Assembly (NCBI GenBank): GCA_027494055.1
Contig: JAOSJO010000027.1
Coordinates: forward strand, 124,001 to 188,000
Length of the DNA stretch: 64,000 nucleotides
From: Anaerolineae bacterium
Lineage (GTDB): Bacteria; Chloroflexota; Anaerolineae; Aggregatilineales; JAFGMM01
Direction: 5' to 3'
This document shows positions 36,976-45,482 of this stretch, piece by piece. Positions within the stretch are counted from its first letter, which is position 1, and every line of letters starts with the position of its first letter. Position numbers and translations under genes: made by a program. The notes under the pieces were generated by a model. The model was not told the origin of the DNA. It ran no database searches and worked only from the letters and a program-made list of their open reading frames with translations.

Positions 36976-39256
36976 TTACGGTTCCAGCAACGTCGCATGG
37001 CCCCAGAGGCGCGGGGTGCCCTGAATCTGGGACCACGCGCTCCAGGCGGTGCGGGCCTCGTTGCAGTTCTCGCCGACTGCCGCGTCCGCCTTGTCGCAGT
37101 CGTAGAGCAGGACGTTGAAGCCGAAGTCGCTGCCGGGCGTCACCTCGCCAGGGACGGCGTTCCACGGGATGGCAACCTCAAGGATGTAGCCGTCGTCGGT
37201 GCGCGCGGAGGCGACCTGCATGTCGGGGGCGGTCACGGCGATGACGCCCTGGTTGGCGTCGGCGTCGCGCTCCGCCTGCACGTTCCCCTCAGTGTCGAAC
37301 GGGAAGATGCCCGTCTTGAACGTGGTCAGCGTGTTCTCGCTCGCCCCGCCGCCGTGCGGGTCTACCGTGATCTCCACCGAGTCGCTGCGCCAGTGGCCCT
37401 TGATGTCGTTGGGCGCGATGTTGCTGACCAGGACATCGTCAACCACCTGGACCGCGACATACAGAAATTCGCCGTCATACGCCAGGCTGAAGCTGCCGGT
37501 CAGGTCGGCGGCGTCGGTCGTCGCACCCTCCCAGATCGCGGTGTGCGGAATCTCGAAGGTGTCGAGGCCGGCGTACTCGCTCAGGTCGCCGTCGATGGTG
37601 GGCGCTGCGGCCAGCGCAGTCACGCCCGCCGTCGGCACGATCTGGAGCGTGCCCGCGTCGGATAGCGCGTAGTCGCCGTAGGTGAGCGTCGTTGCGATGT
37701 CGAACGTCCCCTGCGCCGTGTCCGCCGGGACGGTCGCCATGAAGTCCACCGTCAGCGCCTCGCCCGCCGGCACGGTCACCTGCTGCTCGCCCGCGTCGAG
37801 GGTGACGGCGTCGGTTGAGAGCGAGAGCGTCACCGTGACCTCCTGGTCGGCGTCGGCGCGGTTGGTGAGAATCACCGGGATCGAGCGCGTCTCGCCCGCG
37901 CCGATGGCGACCGCCGTGGGCACCAGGCGAATCAGGTGCTCGACGTTGTTGCGCTGCGTCCATTCGCGGAAGATCTGCACCGCCTCAATCGGCTGTAGCT
38001 CAATCGAGACCGGCGGGGTGACCTGGAGCAGCGCGCGCTTGCTGGCGTACCGCGCATCGCCTTCGCCGTCCACCGCGTCGAAGCGCCCGACGATTGTCTG
38101 GAAGTCGGTCACGTCGGCGTCCGCCGGCACCCCCGACGGTGAACGTCGCGCTGACGGTCTCGCCGACGGGCGCGTCAACCGGGGCGCTTGCGTCGCTCAC
38201 GGTCCAGCCGTCGGGTGCGCCCAGGCTGAGGCTGAGGTCCATCAGGTCGGTGTCGCCGAAATTGCGGAAGACGACATCGACCGCGACTTCGCCGCCCTGG
38301 CTCACGTAGAACGCCGCCGGCAGCACCTCAAGCTCCACATTGGCCGGGGCCAGATCGACGCCGCTCGTGAGGCCGGCCAGCAGGTCGCTCTCGACCTCCG
38401 GGATAGGCAGCACGCTTGCGGCAAGCGTGAACGTCTCCGGGCTTAGCCGGCGCGCTGGCGGCGGCACGCTATAGCCGGCGTCGAAGCCCTGGCTGCGATA
38501 GCGGCGCAGCGCGATGGCCTCAAGCTCGGCGTAGGTGGCAAACTGGCTGGGGGAGTACTCGTTCGTGGGAATCTCCACGCTGGGCGCGAGGCCCGCCGCG
38601 CCGTAAGCCAGCGCGTAGTAGAGCTTCTTCGGCTGCCACGGGTCGATGAACTCCTCTTCAAGTTGCTCCGGGAAGGCGTTGGGATCGCCGGCCAGGAAGA
38701 ACGCCTCAGTCGCCAGCTTGGCGATGTACTGGTGATGGCCGTGCCCGCTCGGCGACGGGTTCATGGTGACGACCACGTCGGGCTTGAGCACGCGGTAGAG
38801 GCGCACGATGTTACCGAGCGGCTCCTCGTAGCCCCAGAACAGCTCGGTGGCGGTGGCGCTGGTGGTGAAGGCCCAGTCCAGCTCGTTCAGGTAGTAGACC
38901 AGGTCGATGCCCAACATGCGCATCGCCATGCGCTCTTCAGCCTCGCGCACGATGCCGAGCGCTGGCCCCAGCTCGCGGCCAGTGGCGTTGCCGCCGCCCT
39001 CGCCCTTGGTGGCGGTGACCACGGCGGCCTTCGCGCCCCGGTCGAACACGTAGCGCGCCATCGTCGCCGTCGCGGTCGAGTCGTCGTCAGGGTGCGCGCC
39101 TACGAATAGAATATCGACCTTGAGCAGATCGTCGGATGTGGCGTTGGTGAGCGTTGGTTCCTCCTGCGCCGTAACCGCCGTTGGCGCAACCAACAAAGCG
39201 AGCATCACTGCGGTCACGATAATGCCCACCCATTTGCGCTGTCTCGAAGTACGCAT
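36976..39256 (-). CDS. Secreted PIG-L family deacetylase with NPCBM/CARDB-like and CBM9-like modules, one frame break
   Basis: About 760 residues. A signal peptide (VGIIVTAVMLALLVAPTAVT) precedes a PIG-L domain with the zinc motif ILFVGAHPDDDSTATATMAR, VTATKGEGGGNATG and the second ligand site NPSPSGHGHHQYIAKLATEA. Beta-sandwich repeats follow (SQGGEVAVDVVFRNFGDTDL, and after a break near 38135 ETRSIPVILTNRADADQEVT). The end is a carbohydrate-binding-like CBM9/DOMON domain: AAPTIDGDLSEYAGLDTFEI, SVEITVDPHG, DGYILEVAIPWNAV. PIG-L enzymes remove N-acetyl groups from GlcNAc-type sugars. It sits directly upstream of a CUT1 sugar importer and probably processes its substrate outside the cell. Confidence 0.87.
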
Positions 39257-39751
39257 TGCTGTGTTCCTCCTGTATCTTACTCGTGTCGTGTTTTGGTGAA
39301 GCTACGTACAGCATCACGACGCGCGATTGTTGTTCTCTGGCGCACCTCCTTGAAGGGTCAAAAAGGGTAAAGAAGACTCTAGTCAGGGACAACTCGCCAC
39401 TACCCAACGCAAAGAGACTCAGGCTGTGACGGCGCAACTTCGCGTGCGTAGTGCGGTGCTGTTTTGGTAAGTCTTTTGTTGTTGGGTATGCGCTCACGCG
39501 CGGGGAGCGGATTCCCGGTTTGGTTGGAAACCAAACCCGACGCCTCAGATATTTCCTCCCCTTATTGTCCATTATAGGCAATCCCGGCGTGAACTCTACA
39601 AACCATAGGCCGATTCTCAGGTTTCTTACGGGATTCTGATGGGACAGACCAGGGTTTTTTGACACCGCGCCCTTCAGCGGACTACAATGGCTGATGCTTC
39701 GGCGGCACGCGCCGGCGCTGACACCGAGCGCGGTAATTGGACGGGAATGCC
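39257..39751. other. Intergenic region with two divergent promoters
   Basis: The ~495-bp gap between the PIG-L gene (minus) and the FHA gene (plus). It holds a TATAAT on the minus strand (39576-39571), a 9-bp hairpin GGTTTGGTT / AACCAAACC (39517-39537), and the FHA promoter. No ORF in it looks coding. Confidence 0.6.
39659..39688 (+). promoter_or_regulatory. Sigma70-type promoter of the FHA gene
   Basis: A perfect TTGACA (39659-39664), an 18-nt spacer and TACAAT (39683-39688), 64 nt before the start codon. Confidence 0.7.
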
Positions 39752-40240
39752 ATGACAGCGAAGCCACCCAGACCGGAAGACCAAACGGTGCGGAAAGAGC
39801 CGGACAAGCCCAAACCTGCCCAGACCTCGCTGCTCGCGGCCAGGAAGCACCCTCCGGCGGAGCCGCGCCCGCGCTCTGGGACCGGCTCGCTCCTCCCGCC
39901 GTGGCGGCTGCTCGTGCAGATCGGCCACGTCAACCCGACCACGGTCGGGCTGGAAGTGCGCGACCGGATCACCATCGGGCGCGCCGACCCCAGCCAGGAA
40001 TTCGAGCCGACGCTCGACCTCACGCCCTACGGCGGGCGCGAGCAGGGGGTCTCGCGGCGGCACGCGCTGATCCGCCAGGAAGAACAACGCCTGTATCTTG
40101 AGGACCTGGGAAGCACAAACGGCACGCGCCTTAACGGCGGTGCGTTGCGGCCTGGGGAGGCCTACGAACTTCGCGACGGTGATCTGATTGAGTTGGGAGA
40201 AACCCGGCTGCTGATTCGCTTTATCCAGACGCCGACCTGA
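39752..40240 (+). CDS. FHA domain protein
   Basis: 162 residues: a basic, Pro-rich N-terminus of about 55 residues and a C-terminal forkhead-associated phosphothreonine-binding domain. FHA hallmarks are RITIGRADPSQEFEPTLDL (GR), GVSRRHALIRQEE (SxxH) and LEDLGSTNGTRLNGGAL (LxDxxSxNGTxxN), then DGDLIELGETRLLIRF. Such proteins read Ser/Thr kinase output; a transmembrane kinase gene lies about 21 kb downstream. The ATG at 39752 was chosen over a TTG five codons earlier. Confidence 0.9.
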   Translation: MTAKPPRPEDQTVRKEPDKPKPAQTSLLAARKHPPAEPRPRSGTGSLLPPWRLLVQIGHVNPTTVGLEVRDRITIGRADPSQEFEPTLDLTPYGGREQGVSRRHALIRQEEQRLYLEDLGSTNGTRLNGGALRPGEAYELRDGDLIELGETRLLIRFIQTPT

Positions 40241-40245
40241 CGCCC

Positions 40246-40572
40246 CTAGAGGTCTGACCCTTCCTCGTCGGCGCGCCTGGCGAACTCAACCAGGCGCGGC
40301 AGGATGCGCGCGAGCGCAATCGTGATCCAGCGCTCGCCTTCGAGCGTGCGGAACCCTGGCGCGAGGTTCACCTGGCGGCGGGCGATGCGTAGCCGGCGGA
40401 TCTGCCGCCACCGCCGCCGGATCATGAGCTGCACGGCTTCGTAGACGACGGCGTCCATCTTGCGCAACATCGCGCCGTCGCCGAAGGCGCCGCTCGGCTG
40501 GCCGACCCACAGGCGGATGACGGCGCGGCGAACTTTGCAGCGGTGTCTGTTTTCCTCAACATGGCTACCCAC
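40246..40572 (-). CDS. Hypothetical basic protein
   Basis: 108 residues, strongly basic and helical (RRRWRQIRRLRIARRQVN), no signal peptide or membrane segment, no family recognised. It converges with the FHA gene, with stops 5 bp apart. The frame is unbroken and codon use looks compatible with coding, but the start is uncertain. Confidence 0.5.
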   Translation of the reverse strand: MGSHVEENRHRCKVRRAVIRLWVGQPSGAFGDGAMLRKMDAVVYEAVQLMIRRRWRQIRRLRIARRQVNLAPGFRTLEGERWITIALARILPRLVEFARRADEEGSDL

Positions 40573-40673
40573 TCACCCGCGCGTGTCTGAATAAGCGCTT
40601 ACTCAAGTATATCGCAGTTTTGCCCGATTCCACACGTCGTTAGTACCGTTGCTTGGCTTTCTACAAAGACACC

Positions 40674-41393
40674 TCACGTGTTGGCCGGGGCCTTGCGCCG
40701 CTGACGCACGCGGTCTGCGATCTTGCCGGCGGCGATGCGCGCCAGCGACATCGGGCTGTAGTAGAACCCCGCCGGCCGCACCGCCCCGCTTTCGAGCGCG
40801 CGGCGCAGGTCGACGGCGCTTGCGCCAGGGAACAACGTGTACGCGCTGCCCACCGAACTGAGGAAGTGCGCGTCGCTGCTGCCCGTCTCTGGCAGGCGCT
40901 GCCCTGACCGGTTGACCAGCCGCGCAACCTGGTTGCTGAGCACCTCGGTGGGCGAGGCGTGCTGCGCCTCCACCGCGTCGAACGGCAGGCGGCGGATCTT
41001 CATGCCCGCGCCCCGCATCCCGTTCATGACCAGGCTCACCATGGTGAACGGGTGCGCCGCGATTGCCAGCCCGCCCTGTTGGTGGATGCGCGCGATGGAC
41101 TCCGCAGCGGAGAGGCCCTGCGGGATGTCGTGCTTGAGGAAGAGGCCAACGATGTCGGCTTCTTCTGACATGACCTCCTGCCCGACGATGACTTCAAGGT
41201 GCGGGAACCGGTCGGCGTGCCGGTCGCGGTACGCCCTGGCGACCATCCCGCCCGCGACGGTGTTGTGGTCGGTCACGGCGATCACGCGGAGGTTGGTCCG
41301 CTCCGCCGCCCACCGGACGACCTCTTCCGGGGTCATGTTTCCATCGGAGTACGTGGTGTGGATGTGAAGGTCGGCCTTGCTGAAGTTGGACAT
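40674..41393 (-). CDS. PHP-domain phosphoesterase
   Basis: A 239-residue metal-dependent phosphoesterase of the PHP superfamily. Metal-site motifs are ADLHIHTTYSDGNMTPEE, VIAVTDHNTVAGG, VIVGQEVMSEE, LAIAAHPF and ETGSSDAHFLSSVGSAYT. Related proteins hydrolyse 3',5'-nucleoside bisphosphates or 5'-phosphorylated oligonucleotides; this one lacks an obvious specificity marker. The start at 41393 begins exactly before the first metal motif; the open frame continues 17 codons upstream without signs of coding. Confidence 0.87.
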   Translation of the reverse strand: MSNFSKADLHIHTTYSDGNMTPEEVVRWAAERTNLRVIAVTDHNTVAGGMVARAYRDRHADRFPHLEVIVGQEVMSEEADIVGLFLKHDIPQGLSAAESIARIHQQGGLAIAAHPFTMVSLVMNGMRGAGMKIRRLPFDAVEAQHASPTEVLSNQVARLVNRSGQRLPETGSSDAHFLSSVGSAYTLFPGASAVDLRRALESGAVRPAGFYYSPMSLARIAAGKIADRVRQRRKAPANT

Positions 41394-41442
41394 GGTGTTA
41401 CTTTCCGCCTCGATGCTTACGTTACGTTGTGATTCACCGGCC

Positions 41443-41474
41443 ACTATAGCGTTCTATCGTTATAGAAAAGTCAA
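41443..41474 (-). promoter_or_regulatory. Promoter with operator-like dyad upstream of the PHP gene
   Basis: On the minus strand TTGACT (41474-41469) and TATAGT (41448-41443), spaced 20 nt. Between them is a perfect 6-4-6 dyad, TTCTAT-CGTT-ATAGAA (41452-41467, plus-strand reading). The long spacer and centred dyad suggest a regulated promoter. Confidence 0.4.
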
Positions 41475-41589
41475 CGGCTGGTGACCATATTCTGGCCTTT
41501 TCTTAGAAGCCGCCCTGAAGGCCCCCAGGTCAATACACGCCCCCGCGCCAATGTACTCACCCTGCTTTGAGCATGACAAGGGGCTGGTA

Positions 41590-41620
41590 CCTTCCCGAAA
41601 GCTGAGAGCTTTCGGGAAGG
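41590..41620. repeat. 31-bp perfect hairpin, copy A
   Basis: CCTTCCCGAAAGCT and AGCTTTCGGGAAGG flank a GAG loop, 25 bp past the 3' end of the CocE-like gene. The same 14-bp arms recur at 52693-52723 with a different loop. Confidence 0.75.
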
Positions 41621-41645
41621 TTCTCGTTGCCGGCGAAGTCAGGCG

Positions 41646-43319
41646 CTACTCATCCACCACCGGCAGCAGCAGCGCCGAGGGGTGCGCCGGCCCGCGCAAG
41701 ATCGTGTTCGTCGCGGCGCGGGCGGCGTCCAGCCACGCGCCGGCGCGCCACGTCTCCGCGAGGCCGGGGTTCGGCTCGAAGCGCGGCGCGTTGCTCGACG
41801 CGACGATGATGCGGATGCGGTGCCCGGCGTTGAACACGATGCTCGTCGCCCCCACGTCGAAGGTCAGCGCGTAGGGCGTCCCCGGCGTGAGGAACGACTC
41901 GCGCGTGTAGTCGCCGTCGCGGAAGCGGGCGCGCAGCCCACCGTCGGTGACGAGCATCGAGCGCCCGTCGGGATACACGTCGGTCAGGCGCACGATGATG
42001 TCCGTGTCCGGCGCGTCGGAGGCGAGCCAGATGCGCGCGCGCACCACGCCGGTCACTGCCACCGGCGACGCGAGCGGCGGCGTGGTGTACACCAGCACGT
42101 CATCGCGGCCCTCGATGGGCGTCTGGTCGAAGGGGCCGCTCTCCGGCCCGATGTTCGCCCCACCGACCGTGGGTACCGGGTCGTTGGGGTCGTGGACGTA
42201 GCTGTCGCTGCCGTCCTCGGCGGGCATGTCCGCGCTGAGCGACCCGTCCGCCCCCAGGTAGAACGCGGTCTCGGTCGCCGGGACCGGCCAGGCGTCGGCC
42301 TCGCGCCATGCGTTGCCGGGCGCGCCTGCCTCGCCGAGTGCGCCCATCGTGTAGTAGCGGACGGCCGGCCATGCCTCGACGCCGGTGTTCTCGCCATGGA
42401 AGCACCAGCGCAACCACGCCGGGATCAGGCTGGCCCGGTCGAGGCCGGCGTTGCCGACGAACGTCACCTCGCCCTGTTCCGGGTTGATGCGGTCGTGCGT
42501 CCACGGCCCGACGATGAGGTACTGCGCGCCGGCTGCCCCTGCGCCGCCCTGCTCCTGGTACCCGTTGAACGCCTCCAGCGTGCCGAGCAGGAAGGGGTCG
42601 TACCAGCCGCTCAGGTGCATCGCCGGCACGTGGATGCGCCCGTACTGCCCGGTGATCGACGTGGCGGCCCAGTAGTCGTCCAGCAGCGGGTGCTGTTCCC
42701 ACGTCTCAAGCATGGGGAGGTTCCCCTGCCGTTCGAGCCACTCCTCCACCAGTTGCAGCCGGTACAGGCCGCCAGGGAAGACCTTGTGGCGGTACAGGTC
42801 CGAGAAGGCAAAGTCCGACCACTGGCAGCGCAGCGCATCCGGCGCGTCTGGGGCCATGAGGTACTGCGCCGCGCCCATCGCCGACGCGCCGGTCGTCGCG
42901 ATCACGCCGTTGCTCCACGGCTGCGCCGCGACCCAGCGCAACGTCGCCTGACCGTCGGCGGCGTCGGTGTGGAACGCAGGGTCTTCCCCCTCCGAGGCGT
43001 AGCGCCCGCGCATGTCCTGCACCACGAGCGCCGCGCCGAGGTCGTTGGCATAACGCAGGCCGCCGTAGCGGTCTTTGTTGTAGGGCGTGCGCGCGAGCAG
43101 CGTCGGGAACGGGCCGTCGCCGCCGGGGAGGTAGACGTCGGTCGCCAGGCGCACGCCATCATCCATCGGGACCATCTCGGTCAGCGTGGGGCCTTCGGCC
43201 TGCGCCTCCGCTTCCGGGGCGGGCGCGCCCCGGAGGAGGAACAGGGCCGCCGCCACGGCAACCGGCACGGCGGCCAGCGCCAGAACGATCAGTATCCGAC
43301 TCGTGCGCACTCGCCTCAT
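41646..43319 (-). CDS. CocE/NonD family hydrolase (X-Pro dipeptidyl-peptidase-like)
   Basis: An alpha/beta hydrolase of 557 residues with a membrane anchor or signal (ILIVLALAAVPVAVAAALFL), so probably extracytoplasmic. S15/CocE features: MDDGVRLATDVYLPGGDGPF, TPYNKDRYGG, VVQDMRGRYASEGE, nucleophile Ser in ATTGASAMGAAQ, Asp in HLSGWYDPFLLGTLEAF, and His in VGPWTHDRINPEQG. The C-terminal jelly roll (from about residue 370) has VTGVVRARIWLASDAPDTDI and GHRIRIIVASSNAPRFEPNP. Substrates of such enzymes are peptides or acyl esters; this one cannot be assigned. The start at 43319 has GAGGG upstream. Confidence 0.88.
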   Translation of the reverse strand: MRRVRTSRILIVLALAAVPVAVAAALFLLRGAPAPEAEAQAEGPTLTEMVPMDDGVRLATDVYLPGGDGPFPTLLARTPYNKDRYGGLRYANDLGAALVVQDMRGRYASEGEDPAFHTDAADGQATLRWVAAQPWSNGVIATTGASAMGAAQYLMAPDAPDALRCQWSDFAFSDLYRHKVFPGGLYRLQLVEEWLERQGNLPMLETWEQHPLLDDYWAATSITGQYGRIHVPAMHLSGWYDPFLLGTLEAFNGYQEQGGAGAAGAQYLIVGPWTHDRINPEQGEVTFVGNAGLDRASLIPAWLRWCFHGENTGVEAWPAVRYYTMGALGEAGAPGNAWREADAWPVPATETAFYLGADGSLSADMPAEDGSDSYVHDPNDPVPTVGGANIGPESGPFDQTPIEGRDDVLVYTTPPLASPVAVTGVVRARIWLASDAPDTDIIVRLTDVYPDGRSMLVTDGGLRARFRDGDYTRESFLTPGTPYALTFDVGATSIVFNAGHRIRIIVASSNAPRFEPNPGLAETWRAGAWLDAARAATNTILRGPAHPSALLLPVVDE

Positions 43320-43421
43320 CGCCTTGCCCTCACGATCTCCCCGGTCCATCCTGTCCAAGTTTAGCGCAGACCCGGCCCGGCTGTCATGAAAGGTTAGTGA
43401 AAAACCGGTCGGCGCGCTGGC

Positions 43422-45186
43422 CTAATCGCGCCTGACGTCGTGCTCTTGCTGGCGCGCCGCGAGCATCGCCCGCACGCGCGCCGCCAGCCCGTCGAGCGGG
43501 AGGCGGCCCTTCTCGTCGGCGTCGCGCCACTTCCACTCAACCTCGCCCGCTTCCAGCGTGCGCTCGCTCAGCGTGATACGCAGCGGCGCGCCGATCAGGT
43601 CCGCGTCGGCGAACTTCACGCCGGCGCGCTCGGCCCGGTCGTCGAGCAGCACCTCCAGCTCCGCCGCACGCAGCGCGGCAGAGAGCGCGCCGCCCCGCGC
43701 GTGTACGGCGTCGTCCTTCCCCAGCGTGAGCAGGTAAACGTCGAACGGGGCGACTTCCACCGGCCAGATGATGCCGTGCGCGTCGTGGTGCGTCTCGATG
43801 ATGACCGCCATCAGCCGCTCCAGGCCGATGCCATACGACCCCATGACGATTGGGCGCGCGTTGCCGTCCTCGTCCAGGTAGGTCGCGCCGGTGGCCTCGC
43901 TGTAGCGCGCGCCGAGCTTGAAGCAGTGACCCAACTCGATGGCCGGCTGCACGCGCAGCGCGCCGCCGCAGCGCGCGCACGCTGCGCCGTCGGTGGCTTC
44001 GGCGAGGTCAACGATCTGCGTCACGGCGAAGTCGCGCGGGTAGTTGGCGTTCACGTAGTGGTAACCCTCGTCGTTTGCGCCGACGGTGAAGTTCGCACCC
44101 TGCGCAATCGAGGCGTCCGCCAGCACGAGCACGCCGCCGGCCTCGCCCAGGCGGCGCACCGCCACCCCGGCCGGCGAGGCGTACCCCGGCGCCGCCCCCG
44201 CCGCGCGGATGTCGGCGTCGTCCGCCGCCGCGAGTTCGCCGCCGCCGAGCGCGTTGAGCAGCTTGGTCTCGTTGACTTCCAGGTCGCCGCGTATCAGCAC
44301 GAACACGAACTGCCGCGCCCCGTCGAAGGGCGTGTGCATGTAGAACACGGCCTTGAGCGTCTGCTTCGTCGGCACGCCCACGAACGCCGCCACCTCAGCG
44401 ATGGTCTTGCAGCCCGGCGTGGCGACCTTCTCCAGCGGGGCGGGCGCGCCTTCAACGCCCGGCGGCGGCGCGAAAGCCGCGGCCTCGATGTTGGCCGCGT
44501 AGCCGCATCCTTCGCACTGCACGAAGCGGTCTTCGCCCTGCGCGTGGGGGATCACGAACTCGTGCGACGCCAGACCGCCCATCGCGCCGGTGTCGGCCTC
44601 CACCGGGATCGCCGCGAGGCCGGCGCGGCGGAAGATGTTCAGGTACGCCTGGTAGATGCGCCGGTAGGCGGCGTCCAGCGCCTCCGCGTCGACGTCGAGG
44701 CTGTAGGCGTCCTTCATGGTGAACTCCCGCAGCCGGATCAGGCCGCCGCGCGGGCGCGCCTCGTCGCGGTACTTGGTCTGGATGTGGTAGACCAGTTGCG
44801 GCAGTTGGCGGTAGGAGGCGATCTCGCGGGCGGCGAGGTGGGCGACAACCTCTTCGTGCGTCGGCGAGAGCACGAAATCGCGCCGGTCGCGGTTGACCAG
44901 CTTCTGCAGCACCGGGCCGAACGCGGCCCACCGCCCGGTCGCCTGCCACAGCTCGGCGGGGTGCACCACCGGCATCAGCATCTCCTGCGCGCCGATGGCT
45001 TCCATCTCCTCGCGCATGATGGCCTCCAGCCGGCGGAGCACGCGCCAGCCCAGCGGCATGAGCGTGTACACCCCCGGCGCTGATGGGACGCACCAGCCCC
45101 GCGCGGATGGCGAGCTGGTGGCTGACCATTTCGGCGTCCGCCGGCGCTTCGCGGAGCGTCCGGCCAAAAAGCTGAGTGATGCGCAT
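43422..45186 (-). CDS. proS: Prolyl-tRNA synthetase, one frame break
   Basis: Charges tRNA-Pro; class II synthetase of the bacterial type with an inserted YbaK-like editing domain, about 587 residues. It starts [20 protein letters not shown] and, after an extra G in a G-run near 45073, continues [20 protein letters not shown]. Motif 2 region: [20 protein letters not shown]; editing domain: [15 protein letters not shown] and [15 protein letters not shown]; motif 3: [20 protein letters not shown]; anticodon domain from about residue 490 with [20 protein letters not shown]. It is preceded by its own promoter, a proline-rich leader ORF and a terminator-type attenuator. Confidence 0.95.
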
Positions 45187-45216
45187 GGCGTCCCCTCCTC
45201 TAACGATAGCGATGCG

Positions 45217-45249
45217 AAAAAAACAGCGTCCGGGAGGTTCCGGACGCTG
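45217..45249 (-). terminator. Intrinsic terminator in the proS leader (attenuator)
   Basis: On the minus strand CAGCGTCCGG (45249-45240), loop AACCTC, CCGGACGCTG (45233-45224), then seven T residues (45223-45217). This canonical terminator lies between the leader ORF and proS, 30 nt before the proS start, so it must be conditional. An upstream segment GCGCTG (45282-45277) can pair with its 5' arm (CAGCGT). Confidence 0.85.
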
Positions 45250-45281
45250 ACGCTCAAGCCGATTCCAGGCGACTGGCAGCG

Positions 45282-45353
45282 CTAGCCGGCGCTTCCTCCC
45301 CTGAGGAACGCTGGACTAGGGCTGGCAGGGAACGGGATATATCGCGTGTTCAT
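45282..45353 (-). CDS. Predicted 23-residue proline-rich leader peptide of proS
   Basis: ATG 45353 to TAG 45282. The peptide reads [16 protein letters not shown] then LRGGSAG: four prolines at positions 7, 9, 12 and 14, encoded CCG, CCT, CCT, CCA. CCT and CCA should be uncommon in this GC-rich genome. It begins about 9 nt after the -10 box, so the transcript would be leaderless or nearly so. Directly after the proline codons GCGTTCCTC (45311-45303) can pair with GAGGAAGCGC (45298-45289), and AGCGC (45293-45289) can instead pair with GCGCT (45282-45278). This competing arrangement is what ribosome-controlled attenuation requires. No homolog search was possible. Confidence 0.6.
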   Translation of the reverse strand: MNTRYIPFPASPSPAFLRGGSAG

Positions 45354-45362
45354 AGCGCGCCC

Positions 45363-45390
45363 AGTATAGCACGCTTCGCCGATTTCCCAA
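45363..45390 (-). promoter_or_regulatory. Promoter of the proS leader
   Basis: On the minus strand TTGGGA (45390-45385), a 16-nt spacer and TATACT (45368-45363). The expected start of transcription is at about 45355, two or three bases before the leader ATG. Confidence 0.6.
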
Positions 45391-45420
45391 AAACGCATGT
45401 CCGGCGGGAGAGCGCCCCAA

Positions 45421-45463
45421 TAAAAACGCGGCGACCTGGATGCGCCCTCCATGGCCGCCGCGT
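45421..45463 (-). terminator. Intrinsic terminator of mmsA
   Basis: On the minus strand ACGCGGCG (45463-45456) pairs with CGCCGCGT (45433-45426), followed by TTTTTA. It separates mmsA from the proS promoter. Confidence 0.6.
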
Positions 45464-45482
45464 CGCTGCGGGTTCAGGTCTG

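Noticed and set aside
45186-45390. T-box riboswitch controlling proS
   Set aside because: Only about 105 nt separate the predicted transcript start and the terminator, too short for a usual T-box stem I, and no T-box core sequence or fitting UGGN bulge was seen.
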